The notes under the pieces are model-generated. The model did no database searches. It had not been told where the DNA came from and was given only the letters and a program-made list of their open reading frames with translations. A DNA stretch of 53,778 bases from positions 1-53,778 of the forward strand of contig CACGAB010000006.1 in the NCBI GenBank assembly GCA_902570915.1. The letters run 5' to 3'. The position numbers and the translations under genes are program-made. Source of the stretch: an uncultured Pelagibacteraceae bacterium (lineage in GTDB: Bacteria > Pseudomonadota > Alphaproteobacteria > Pelagibacterales > Pelagibacteraceae). Below, one piece after another: positions 9,057-17,742 of the stretch. The first letter of the stretch is position 1. The number at the start of each line of letters is the position of its first letter.

Positions 9057-9908
9057 TTATTCGCCTATTTTGATTCTGCTAAATTCTTTAATCTTTAAAT
9101 CGTTAATAGAAAGTTCTTTAATAATATCTTTAACTTTTTTTTTAGGCTCCATTACCCATGCTTGTGTTAATAAAGCATTTTCCTCTTTGAATTTATTCAT
9201 TTTACCCAAACTAATTTTTTTAGCTATATCAACTGGTTTACCAGAGTTTTTGAGTTCCTCATTTACTAATTCTTGTTCTTTGTCTAAAATCGCCTTGTCT
9301 ATTAAGTCTGAGTCTAAAGCTAAAGGATTGGATGCAGCTATATGCATTGATAATTGTTTGCCAAAATTTTTTACAATATCAGATTGATCTTTTGTTTCTA
9401 AAGAAACAATTACTGCTAACTTTGCCAAGTTATCTTTCACAACTGTATGAAGATATTGATAATTTGTTGATGAATTATTCGAGATTGTTTTTGTTTTACC
9501 TATGGTAATTTTTTCACCAATTTTTGCTATTAGTGCAATAAGGTTATCACTAACTGATTTACCATTTTTCATTTTACTATTTTTTAATTCATCAGTATTA
9601 GAATTTTTTTCATTGTTTAATTCACTTAATTCTTTTACAAAGTTAATAAAACTCTCATTTTTAGCAACAAAATCTGTTTCACAATTAACCTCAATAATTG
9701 AAGTTTTTTTATCATCACCACTTATAGCCACAACACCTTCTTTGGCATCCCTGGACATTTTTTTTGAAGCCTTTGAAATTCCTTTAATTCTTAAAATCTC
9801 AACAGCTTTATCTAAATCACCTTTAGACTCCTTAATTGCTAAATTACAATCCTTAAAACCGGCTCCAGTTGCTTCCCTGAGTTTTTTTACTTTTTCTATA
9901 TCACTCAT
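9057..9908 (-). CDS. tsf: Elongation factor Ts
   Basis: Guanine nucleotide exchange factor for EF-Tu. The 283-residue protein has an N-terminal UBA-like domain ([19 protein letters not shown]) and the signature [13 protein letters not shown] near residue 75, where the TDFVAKNE core contacts EF-Tu. The subdomain N and C core follows. The stretch [19 protein letters not shown] (about residues 95-115) is a low-complexity insertion, probably a flexible loop. It follows rpsB by one base, the universal rpsB-tsf pairing, and is likely under the rpsB leader. Confidence 0.96.
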   Translation of the reverse strand: MSDIEKVKKLREATGAGFKDCNLAIKESKGDLDKAVEILRIKGISKASKKMSRDAKEGVVAISGDDKKTSIIEVNCETDFVAKNESFINFVKELSELNNEKNSNTDELKNSKMKNGKSVSDNLIALIAKIGEKITIGKTKTISNNSSTNYQYLHTVVKDNLAKLAVIVSLETKDQSDIVKNFGKQLSMHIAASNPLALDSDLIDKAILDKEQELVNEELKNSGKPVDIAKKISLGKMNKFKEENALLTQAWVMEPKKKVKDIIKELSINDLKIKEFSRIKIGE

Positions 9909-9909
9909 A

Positions 9910-10725
9910 TCAATTTAACTTTTCTTTTTGTTTTCCTGAAAATTTTTTATCTAATTTTTCTCTATCTATTTCTTGTCTAGTTTTATCAATTTTTTTCTCG
10001 TTAACTTTATTTTCAGATTCCTTTAATTCTACATTTGGAGCATCCTTTTTTGCACTAATTATTGTTTCTTTAATTAAAGAACAATAAAGATCAATTGATC
10101 TTCTTGCATCATCATTGCCCGGTATAGGAAAATCAATTCCATCTGGATTAGAATTACTGTCAAGGATTGCTATAATAGGAATTCCTAATTTAGATGACTC
10201 TTGAATTGCCAAGGATTCATAGTTAGTATCTATAATAAACACTAAATCGGGAACTTTCTTCATCTCAGAAATCCCTCCTAAAGATCTCTGTAATTTATCT
10301 TTTTTAACACTCATTTTTAGTAGTTCTTTTTTGGTAAAACCTCTGTTTTCAGCAACCAAATCTATTTCTAATTTCTTAAGTTTTTTAATTGAATTGGATA
10401 TAGTTCCCCAATTAGTTAGCATTCCACCTAACCACCTATAATTTACAAAATATTGGTCTGTCTCTTTTGCAACTTCAGCTATTGCTTCTGAAGCTTGTTT
10501 TTTTGTAGAGACAAATAAAATTTTTCCATTGTTTAAAATTGTTTGATAAACTTTCTCTAGAGCAATTTTAGTTAGTTGAAGTGTTTGTGTGAGGTCAATA
10601 ATATGTATTGAGTCTCTTTTTCCAAAAATATATTTTTTCATCTTTGGATTCCATCTAAGAGTTTTATGTCCTAAATGAACCCCTGCTTCTAATAATTGTT
10701 GAATTGTAACGTTAGGTATTTTCAT
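9910..10725 (-). CDS. rpsB: 30S ribosomal protein S2
   Basis: Component of the small ribosomal subunit head/body junction. The first 225 of 271 residues are a standard S2: [19 protein letters not shown] at the start, [29 protein letters not shown], and [25 protein letters not shown] given here only as a landmark near residue 180-205. The last 45 residues are a charged Lys/Glu-rich tail. It is the first gene of the downstream minus-strand run. The structured 5-prime leader suggests autoregulation by S2. Confidence 0.96.
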   Translation of the reverse strand: MKIPNVTIQQLLEAGVHLGHKTLRWNPKMKKYIFGKRDSIHIIDLTQTLQLTKIALEKVYQTILNNGKILFVSTKKQASEAIAEVAKETDQYFVNYRWLGGMLTNWGTISNSIKKLKKLEIDLVAENRGFTKKELLKMSVKKDKLQRSLGGISEMKKVPDLVFIIDTNYESLAIQESSKLGIPIIAILDSNSNPDGIDFPIPGNDDARRSIDLYCSLIKETIISAKKDAPNVELKESENKVNEKKIDKTRQEIDREKLDKKFSGKQKEKLN

Positions 10726-10730
10726 ATTTA

Positions 10731-10797
10731 TTCCCGGTTAAGCCACCACAGTAATTTCCAATTAAGGACCGGAGGTATAAAACCAAAAACTGTGTGC
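10731..10797 (-). promoter_or_regulatory. rpsB mRNA leader with predicted pseudoknot (candidate S2 autoregulatory element)
   Basis: Read on the minus strand, CACAGU (10789-10794) pairs perfectly with ACUGUG (10747-10752). Inside that loop a small hairpin GGU/ACC forms at 10774-10784, and UCCGGU (10768-10773) pairs with ACCGGG (10733-10738) outside the helix, giving a pseudoknot with one terminal U-G pair. The downstream strand overlaps GGGAA (10731-10735), the likely Shine-Dalgarno, 5 bases before the rpsB ATG. Folding would therefore hide the ribosome binding site. Structured rpsB leaders are known in bacteria, and I recall one predicted in Pelagibacter, but I have not checked whether this matches it. 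Confidence 0.6.
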
Positions 10798-10852
10798 GTA
10801 TTAATTAATTTGCGAATATTTACAAATATTTTTTCATTTTAACAAGCATAAT

Positions 10853-13800
10853 TTAGCTTATTACTGCTGAAATATCCTTATTTCTTATTAAATTTATGGA
10901 TTTTCTGTCTATTTTTCTTCCGTTTTGCAAATTAAAATCTAAGACCCTATTATTGTCATTTATTTTTATATTTATTTTTGTTTCACCGGGGCTTATTAAA
11001 AATTTTGATATTTCGTCTAAATCCTCTGCAGAATTCAAATTAAAAGTAATATTTTTTATAGGTTTATTTAATAAATCTTTAATAGAAACAATCCTCTTAA
11101 CATTAACTCTTTTAAATCTATTATTTTCGTCTGATAAAGATTTGTTAACAGTAAGTATTAAAGAGTTTCCTTCTTTTAAAATGTTTCGATTGGTTTCTAA
11201 TATTTCTGAAAAAATAAACAATTCAAATACACTTGAAGAATCTGTTAATTTTAGTATTGCATACGCATTACCTTTTGAAGTTTTTCTTTCTTGAACTTTG
11301 AGTAAAGTTGCAGCTACATTCGTATCTTTAATATCACTCTCACTATTAAATTTTTGATAATCGACTATATTATAATCATTAAAAATTTCTTTAAATTGAT
11401 TTAATGGATGGTCCGATATAAAGAAACCAACAGACTCAAATTCTTTTGATAATCTTTCCTCGAAATTCCAATCTTTTATTAATGGGATGAAATCATCATT
11501 TTCGATATCATCACTACCAAATAAATCAATTTGATTTGCAGATTTATTTTCATAAATATTTTTTGACTTTGTTATAAAGTTGGGTATTGAATTATATAAA
11601 GCTTGCCTATTATCAATTAAACAATCAAAAGCACCCCCTTTTACTAGACCTTCCAATTGAAGTTTATTTATATCTTTCGGATTTATTCTATTTAAAAAAT
11701 CATTTATAGATTTAAACTTACCATTATTTATTCTTTCTCTCACAATATTTGAAATAGCCTCAAATCCGACTGCCTTAATTCCTCCTAAAGCATAATAAAA
11801 TTTTTGTTCATCATTTTTAAAATCTGCAAAACATTTGTTAATATTGGGTCTTTCAATTTCAATATTTAATCTTTTAAGTTCTTCATAAAACTCACTGAGT
11901 TTGTTTTGATTTGAAATATCCATTGTCATTGATGCAGCTATAAATTCTTTGGGAAAATACGTTTTTAAATAAGCTGTTTGATAAGATATAATTGCATATG
12001 CTGCAGCATGACTTTTATTAAATCCATACTCCGCAAAAGGTTCGATTTTTAAGAATATCCCTGCTGCAACGTCTTTGCTTATGCCATTCTTCACAGCCCC
12101 AGAAATAAAACTTTGTTTTTGTTTTTCTAATTCAGCTCTTTTTTTCTTTCCCATAGCTCTTCTAAGTATATCTGCTTGACCAGCTGTAAATCCTGATAAT
12201 TTTTGAGCTATTTGCATTACTTGTTCTTGATATATTATGACACCATATGTTGGCTTTAAAATTTCTTCTAATAATGGATGAAGATAATCTGGTTTTTGTT
12301 TTCCATGTTTGCAATCATTATAGATAGGTATATTGCTCATTGGGCCTGGTCTATACAGTGCTACTAAAGCTATAATATCCTCAATATGATTTGGTTTCAT
12401 TTGGATAAGTGCTTCTCGCATTCCAGCACTCTCAATTTGAAATAAACCAACAGTGTGACCAGAAGATAATAATTCAAAAACTTTTTCGTCCTCATAACTA
12501 ATATTTTCTATATCAAAATTTTTATTTTTTCTTCTTATTATGTTTTGTGTATTGTTAATCACAGTCAATGTTTTAAGACCTAAAAAATCAAATTTTATTA
12601 GACCTGCATTTTCAGCAGAGTACATATCAAATTGTGTTGAAGGCAAAAGTAGGTCTGCTGTATTATCTTTATATAATGGAACAACATCAGTGAGTTTTTT
12701 GTCAGCTATGACTACACCTGCTGCATGTGTTGCTACATTTCTGTTTAGTCCTTCAAGTTTTAAAGATAAATTAATCAATTTTTTTATTCTAGGGTCCTCA
12801 TTTATCAACTTTTGAAGTCTTGGTTCTCCTGCAATACATTCGGTTAAGTTTTGAGGTCTTGAAGGGTCAAATGGTATCATTTTTGAAATGCTATCAACGA
12901 AACCATAAGAAAGTCCCATAACACGGCCTACATCCCGAATTACCATTCTAGCTTTTAATTTTCCGAAAGTAATAATGTGTGCAACACTATCTCTATATTT
13001 CTTTGTTAGATATTCAAAAACTAAATCTCTTTTTTCCTCACAAAAGTCGATATCAAAATCAGGCATAGATATACGATCAGGGTTTAAAAATCTCTCAAAA
13101 ATCAAATTATATTTTATAGGATCAACATCTGTAATAGAAAGACACCAAGCAACTAATGATCCTGCTCCAGATCCTCTTCCTGGGCCCACAGGTATATCAT
13201 TATTTTTTGCCCATTTAATATAATCAGATACAATTAAAAAATAACTTGAATATTTCATTTCAATAATAATATTTAACTCATGATTAAGCCTATCTAGATA
13301 TTTTTGGTATTCATTATCTGAGGTTAAATTATCAATTTCTTTTTTAAAAACTTTGACAAATTTTTCTTCTAGTCCAATAATTGAATTTTTTCTAAGAATA
13401 TCATTTGCATCACCATCTTTTTCAGAACTAATATTAGGTAAAATAGGTTTCGAAAATGAGGGCTTAAAATTACATCTATATGGAAAGTTATAATTATTTT
13501 CAAGTGCTTCAGGGATATCGGAAAACAATTCATACATTTCTTTATCATTTCTTAAATAGTGCTTATTACTAAATTTTATTCTTTTTTTTTCTTGTATATA
13601 GGTCTTATTCTTAATACAAATTAAGGCGTCATGTGCCTCGTGCATATCTTTATCAATATAAAAAGTTTCGTTTGTTGCAATCAAAGGTATCTTTAAATCA
13701 TTGGATTTTTTTAAATTCATTTTTTCAAAACTATCCTCGTTTTGATCTCCATGTCTTTGTAATTCAATATAAAATCTATCTTTATAAATTGATTTGAGTT

Positions 13801-14269
13801 CTGAATATAATTTTTCAATATCTGAATATTTACCTTTATCAAATAAATTTCCAAATAAACCAAACACGGTGCCAGAAAATATTGCAATACCCTGGTTTTT
13901 TTTTAATAATTCACTAAAAGGAACACTCGGATCAGATAAATCATCGTTATTTAAGTATGATATCGATGATAGTTCAATTATCCTTTTGTAACCTATTTCA
14001 TTCATTGCAAATAATGGAATTAATCCCATAGTTTCCTCATACTTAAAGTTTATTTGGGTTCCTATTATTGGCTGAGTGCCAATTTTAGATATTTTATCTG
14101 AAAATTCTAGTGCACCACATAAATTTGAAGTGTCACATATTGCTAAAGATTTAATTTTATTTTCTTTTAAAGTTTCTTTAAGATCATCAATTTTTATTGC
14201 TCCCTCGCATATAGAATATTGAGTGTGAAGTTTTAAATGATTAAACTTTTGAAATTTAGACTCGAGCAT
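10853..14269 (-). CDS. dnaE: DNA polymerase III alpha subunit
   Basis: Replicative polymerase catalytic subunit, 1138 residues, the usual DnaE1 size. Visible in order: an N-terminal PHP domain starting LKLHTQYSICEGAI, the palm with GPGRGSGAGSLVAW and the catalytic aspartates in MPDFDIDF (about residue 400), and the fingers with LYRPGPMSNIP and EYGFNKSHAAAYA. The C-terminus has the helix-hairpin-helix region, a likely sliding-clamp motif QIDLF (about residue 920) and an OB domain. Its start overlaps lolD by 14 bases, making it the last gene of the long nuoA-to-dnaE run. About 127 bases of leader and promoter DNA separate it from rpsB. Confidence 0.96.
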   Translation of the reverse strand: MLESKFQKFNHLKLHTQYSICEGAIKIDDLKETLKENKIKSLAICDTSNLCGALEFSDKISKIGTQPIIGTQINFKYEETMGLIPLFAMNEIGYKRIIELSSISYLNNDDLSDPSVPFSELLKKNQGIAIFSGTVFGLFGNLFDKGKYSDIEKLYSELKSIYKDRFYIELQRHGDQNEDSFEKMNLKKSNDLKIPLIATNETFYIDKDMHEAHDALICIKNKTYIQEKKRIKFSNKHYLRNDKEMYELFSDIPEALENNYNFPYRCNFKPSFSKPILPNISSEKDGDANDILRKNSIIGLEEKFVKVFKKEIDNLTSDNEYQKYLDRLNHELNIIIEMKYSSYFLIVSDYIKWAKNNDIPVGPGRGSGAGSLVAWCLSITDVDPIKYNLIFERFLNPDRISMPDFDIDFCEEKRDLVFEYLTKKYRDSVAHIITFGKLKARMVIRDVGRVMGLSYGFVDSISKMIPFDPSRPQNLTECIAGEPRLQKLINEDPRIKKLINLSLKLEGLNRNVATHAAGVVIADKKLTDVVPLYKDNTADLLLPSTQFDMYSAENAGLIKFDFLGLKTLTVINNTQNIIRRKNKNFDIENISYEDEKVFELLSSGHTVGLFQIESAGMREALIQMKPNHIEDIIALVALYRPGPMSNIPIYNDCKHGKQKPDYLHPLLEEILKPTYGVIIYQEQVMQIAQKLSGFTAGQADILRRAMGKKKRAELEKQKQSFISGAVKNGISKDVAAGIFLKIEPFAEYGFNKSHAAAYAIISYQTAYLKTYFPKEFIAASMTMDISNQNKLSEFYEELKRLNIEIERPNINKCFADFKNDEQKFYYALGGIKAVGFEAISNIVRERINNGKFKSINDFLNRINPKDINKLQLEGLVKGGAFDCLIDNRQALYNSIPNFITKSKNIYENKSANQIDLFGSDDIENDDFIPLIKDWNFEERLSKEFESVGFFISDHPLNQFKEIFNDYNIVDYQKFNSESDIKDTNVAATLLKVQERKTSKGNAYAILKLTDSSSVFELFIFSEILETNRNILKEGNSLILTVNKSLSDENNRFKRVNVKRIVSIKDLLNKPIKNITFNLNSAEDLDEISKFLISPGETKINIKINDNNRVLDFNLQNGRKIDRKSINLIRNKDISAVIS

Positions 14270-14939
14270 TAATAGTTTTTATATTACCATTAGTCATTTC
14301 CAATAAGCAATCCGCCTTATTTGCAAAAAATCTATTATGAGTTGCAAATATTACTAGTCTTTCCTTATTTACCTGATTTTTTAAAAGTCCAAAAATTTCT
14401 TTTGCGGTATGCAAATCTAAACTTCCAGTAGGTTCATCAGCTAAGATTACTTGAGGATTGTTGACTACCGCTCTAGCAATTGAAATTCTCTGCTTTTCAC
14501 CACCAGATAATTGTGAGGGATAATGATCTGATCTATTTGTCAGCCCTACTTTTTTTAATAAATTTTTTGCCTTATTAACTGCAATTTTCTCTTCATTTCC
14601 ACCAGCTAAAGCGGCTAAATAAATATTTTCCAACGAGGTAAAATCAGGAAGTAAATTGTCTTGTTGGTAAATAATTCCGATTTTATTAGCTCTTAAAATG
14701 TCATTTTTATTAGTGTCACTATAATTTATCTTTTTATTTTCAAATATTATTGAGCCTGAACTAGGTCTATCAATCAAAGAAAGCAAATTTAATAATGTTG
14801 ATTTACCTGAACCAGATGGACCCATCAACGAGTAAATTTTTCCTTTCTTAAAATTATAAGAAATATTCTTTAAAACATTAATCTTTTTTATACCTTCAAA
14901 AGATTTATTTAATTTAGAGATTTTAATTAGATTACTCAT
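14256..14939 (-). CDS. lolD: Lipoprotein-releasing ABC transporter ATPase
   Basis: ATPase of the LolCDE complex that extracts lipoproteins from the inner membrane. The 227-residue protein has Walker A GPSGSGKST (about 40-48), the Q-loop near YQQDNLLPDF, the signature LSGGEKQRISIARA, Walker B VILADEPTGSLD and the H-loop FATHNRF. It overlaps lolC by 8 bases and dnaE by 14 bases. MacB-type ATPases are close relatives, but the adjacent LolC/E permease supports LolD. Confidence 0.93.
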   Translation of the reverse strand: MSNLIKISKLNKSFEGIKKINVLKNISYNFKKGKIYSLMGPSGSGKSTLLNLLSLIDRPSSGSIIFENKKINYSDTNKNDILRANKIGIIYQQDNLLPDFTSLENIYLAALAGGNEEKIAVNKAKNLLKKVGLTNRSDHYPSQLSGGEKQRISIARAVVNNPQVILADEPTGSLDLHTAKEIFGLLKNQVNKERLVIFATHNRFFANKADCLLEMTNGNIKTINARV

Positions 14940-16164
14940 ATTTAAGAGATTTTATAGGATCAAGTTTTGCAGCTTTAAATGCCGGGAAAATTGAAACTAT
15001 TATAGTTATCAAAATTGAACAAGCAGAAATTATTAATATTGATATGGGATTAATTTCTGAAGGCATAGAGCTTAAAAAATATATTTCCTCGGGAAATAAG
15101 CTTATGTTAAAAAATTCACTTAGGAATTGTCTTAAATTTTCTACATACATTGAAAAAGTAATACCTAAGATTATGCCAAAAATTGTGGCTGAAGTTCCTA
15201 TAATCACACCAATTAAGAAAAAAATTTTTATGATTGATTTATTAAGAACACCAATAGATTTAAGTATTGCAATTTCTTTTGTTTTATTTTTTACAAGTAT
15301 TGTCAGACCAGAAATTATATTAAATGCTGCAACGATTATAATTAATGTTAAAATAATAAACATAACATTTCGTTCAACTTTTAATGCAGAAAACAAAGAT
15401 TTATTCATGTCAGACCAAGAATAAATAAATTCATTATTAAAAATTTTTTGAACTATAGTTTTTTGATATTCAATGTTTTTAGGGTTCTTTAAATAAATCT
15501 CTAAATTACGTTTTTTTGGTTTTAAATTAAAAAATTCTTCAAGCGTTACTAGATTTATAAAGGCAACATTATTATCAAAATCAATTACACCACTATCAAA
15601 AAGTGAAACTACTGTGAATTTTTTTTGCTTAGGAAGATTGCCAATAATCGTTTGTACACCAGATGAGGACATTAATGTAATCTCATCACCAATCTCTAGG
15701 TTTAGAGAAAAGCTTAATTCTTTACTTATGGATATAGAATTATTTGATAATTTATTTTCACCGCCTAAAAAATTTCCATTATTAACAATGTCTAATTTAG
15801 AAAAATCTTTCGCAAAATACCCTCTTAAAAGAATACCTTTGGTAATATCTTTTTTGATCATAATTCCTTCGCCTGAATTACTAAAAATTAAACTTTCAGA
15901 AATTGATTTTAAGTTTTGATTATTTAATTTTTCTTTTGCAATTTTGTTTTCATAAGGCTTAACTGTCATGTGGGAATTAAAACCAATTATCTTATTCACC
16001 AATTCTGTTCTAAAACCATTCATAACCGACATAACTACAATTAGAACAGCTACACCCAACCCAATTCCAATAAATGAAAAAATTGAAATAATATTTAAAA
16101 AACCATCTTTTTTTCTGGCTTTTAAGAATCTAAATGTAATCTCTTTTTCTAATCGAGAAATCAA
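14932..16164 (-). CDS. lolC: Lipoprotein-releasing system permease, LolC/LolE type
   Basis: Membrane subunit of the lipoprotein-releasing ABC transporter. The 410-residue protein has one N-terminal membrane helix (about 25-45), a large periplasmic domain (about 50-265) and three C-terminal helices. This is the LolC/E topology, and the N-terminal EKEITFRFLKARKKDGFLNIIS is typical of the family. Only one such gene lies here, as in many Alphaproteobacteria where one protein may serve as both C and E. The start is TTG at 16164, nested in the TGA of proS (TTGA); the next methionine falls inside the first helix. Confidence 0.9.
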   Translation of the reverse strand: MISRLEKEITFRFLKARKKDGFLNIISIFSFIGIGLGVAVLIVVMSVMNGFRTELVNKIIGFNSHMTVKPYENKIAKEKLNNQNLKSISESLIFSNSGEGIMIKKDITKGILLRGYFAKDFSKLDIVNNGNFLGGENKLSNNSISISKELSFSLNLEIGDEITLMSSSGVQTIIGNLPKQKKFTVVSLFDSGVIDFDNNVAFINLVTLEEFFNLKPKKRNLEIYLKNPKNIEYQKTIVQKIFNNEFIYSWSDMNKSLFSALKVERNVMFIILTLIIIVAAFNIISGLTILVKNKTKEIAILKSIGVLNKSIIKIFFLIGVIIGTSATIFGIILGITFSMYVENLRQFLSEFFNISLFPEEIYFLSSMPSEINPISILIISACSILITIIVSIFPAFKAAKLDPIKSLKYE

Positions 16165-17495
16165 TTGTTTACTTTTTGTTTATTTATTATCTTAATGATG
16201 TCTTTTAATTCAATTTTTTGAGATGCTCCATCAACTTCTTTAAACTCTAATTTGTCGCCCTCAACCTGTTTACCAATTATAATTTGAAAAGGTACACCTA
16301 TTAAATTCATCTTTTTAATTTTTGATGAGATATTTTCATCAGTATCATCAATTATTGCTTCAATATTATTTTTTTCAAGTTCTAGTAAGATATTATTTGC
16401 TTTATCTAATTGTGAATTATCATTTTTGTTGATCATTGGAATTATCGCAACATGATAAGGAGCAATAGAAATTGGCCATTTCATGACTTCATTTTTTTCA
16501 TCATATTTAGCCTCTATTATTGCACCTACTAATCTAGAAACTCCTATGCCGTAAGAGCCCATTTTAACAAAATCTTTTTTTCCACCTGGTAAATCAACCG
16601 ACGCACCCATTGGTTTAGAATATTTATCTCCAAAATAAAATATATGACCAACTTCAATCCCTTTTGTTATTAATCTATCTTTTTCAGAAACTTTCTTTTC
16701 AAATTCAGTCTTATCAAATTTTTCATCGGTGACTGCATAATATTGTTCATATTCTTTTCTCATATTCCCTAGAGATTCTTTCTCTAATTTTGCATTGTCT
16801 ATACTTAAATCAAAAATTCTTTTGTCAGTAAAAATTTTACTTTCACCAGTTTCAGCTAAAATAATGAATTCATGAGATAGATTTCCGCCAATTGGACCTG
16901 TATCTGCTGCCATTGGTATAGCTTTTAAATTTAATTTTTTAAATGTTTTAAGATATGACAAGAAAAATTTATTATAAGAAAAAATTGCTTCTTCATCAGA
17001 TATATCGAAAGAATAAGCATCTTTCATATAAAACTCTCTGCATCTCATTATTCCAAATCTTGGTCTGATCTCATCTCTAAATTTCCATTGAATATGATAT
17101 AAAAGTTGTGGAAGAGATTTATAAGATTTAATCGAGGTTCTAAATATATCTGTTATCAATTCCTCATTTGTAGGGCCATACAACATTTCACGATTTTGAC
17201 GATCTTTTATTCTTAGCATTTCCTCACCGTAATCTTTATATCTTCCGCTCTCTTTCCAAATTTCACTTGATTGTATTGTTGGCATTAAAATTTCTTGAAC
17301 ACCAATCCCATCTTGTTCTTCCCTTACAATTTGTTCAATTTTCTTCATAACTTTGAAGCCAAGTGGTAACCAGGAGTATATACCTGCTGATGATTGTTTT
17401 ATCATACCCACCCTTAACATTAATCGGTGGGATTTAATTTTGGCCTCTGACGGATTATTTTTTAAAATTGGAATAAAAGATTTTGAAATATGCAT
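16161..17495 (-). CDS. proS: Prolyl-tRNA synthetase (short, alphaproteobacterial type)
   Basis: Charges tRNA-Pro. The 444 residues contain class II motif 2 (FRDEIRPRFGIMRCREFYMKD) and motif 3 (GSYGIGVSRLVGAI), plus a C-terminal anticodon-binding domain (about 345-440). The large editing insertion present in E. coli ProRS (about 570 residues) is missing, as is typical of Alphaproteobacteria, so Ala-tRNA-Pro clearance would need a separate protein not seen in this window. It starts one base after the DUF1467 stop and overlaps lolC. Confidence 0.95.
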   Translation of the reverse strand: MHISKSFIPILKNNPSEAKIKSHRLMLRVGMIKQSSAGIYSWLPLGFKVMKKIEQIVREEQDGIGVQEILMPTIQSSEIWKESGRYKDYGEEMLRIKDRQNREMLYGPTNEELITDIFRTSIKSYKSLPQLLYHIQWKFRDEIRPRFGIMRCREFYMKDAYSFDISDEEAIFSYNKFFLSYLKTFKKLNLKAIPMAADTGPIGGNLSHEFIILAETGESKIFTDKRIFDLSIDNAKLEKESLGNMRKEYEQYYAVTDEKFDKTEFEKKVSEKDRLITKGIEVGHIFYFGDKYSKPMGASVDLPGGKKDFVKMGSYGIGVSRLVGAIIEAKYDEKNEVMKWPISIAPYHVAIIPMINKNDNSQLDKANNILLELEKNNIEAIIDDTDENISSKIKKMNLIGVPFQIIIGKQVEGDKLEFKEVDGASQKIELKDIIKIINKQKVNN

Positions 17496-17496
17496 G

Positions 17497-17742
17497 TTAG
17501 ATAATTATATTTCTTAAGTTTAAATATTCAAACCTCATTAACAAATATATAATTGTGAATAAAATAGTTGTTATTCCAGTGCAATAAATGAATTTTTTTA
17601 AAATTTTAGGATTTTCTGGTGATCCAGGATCCTCACCTTCAATTTTTTCAATCTTCATTCTATCAACATCAATAGGTAAAATCGCAAAAAAAACAATCCA
17701 CCAAATGATTATATAAATTATAGCAAGTCCCGTAGCACTCAT
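17497..17742 (-). CDS. DUF1467 family small membrane protein
   Basis: An 81-residue protein of unknown function with two membrane helices (about 4-24 and 53-72). The first is followed by the short soluble loop IDVDRMKIEKIEGEDPGSPE. The IIWWIVFFAILPI segment and the Gly-Pro-rich loop match what I recall of DUF1467, an alphaproteobacterial family almost always found next to proS, as here. It shares one base with the rnj stop and sits one base before proS. No catalytic residues are apparent. Confidence 0.8.
   Translation of the reverse strand: MSATGLAIIYIIIWWIVFFAILPIDVDRMKIEKIEGEDPGSPENPKILKKFIYCTGITTILFTIIYLLMRFEYLNLRNIII

Noticed and set aside
9502..9918. 138-codon plus-strand frame opposite tsf
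   Set aside because: Exact antisense of a conserved gene; the Phe/Leu/Ser-rich product is what antisense of Lys/Glu-rich AT-rich genes gives. The same applies to frames opposite skp (3390-3797), dnaE (10896-11294), lolC (15044-15424) and lon (35476-35940).
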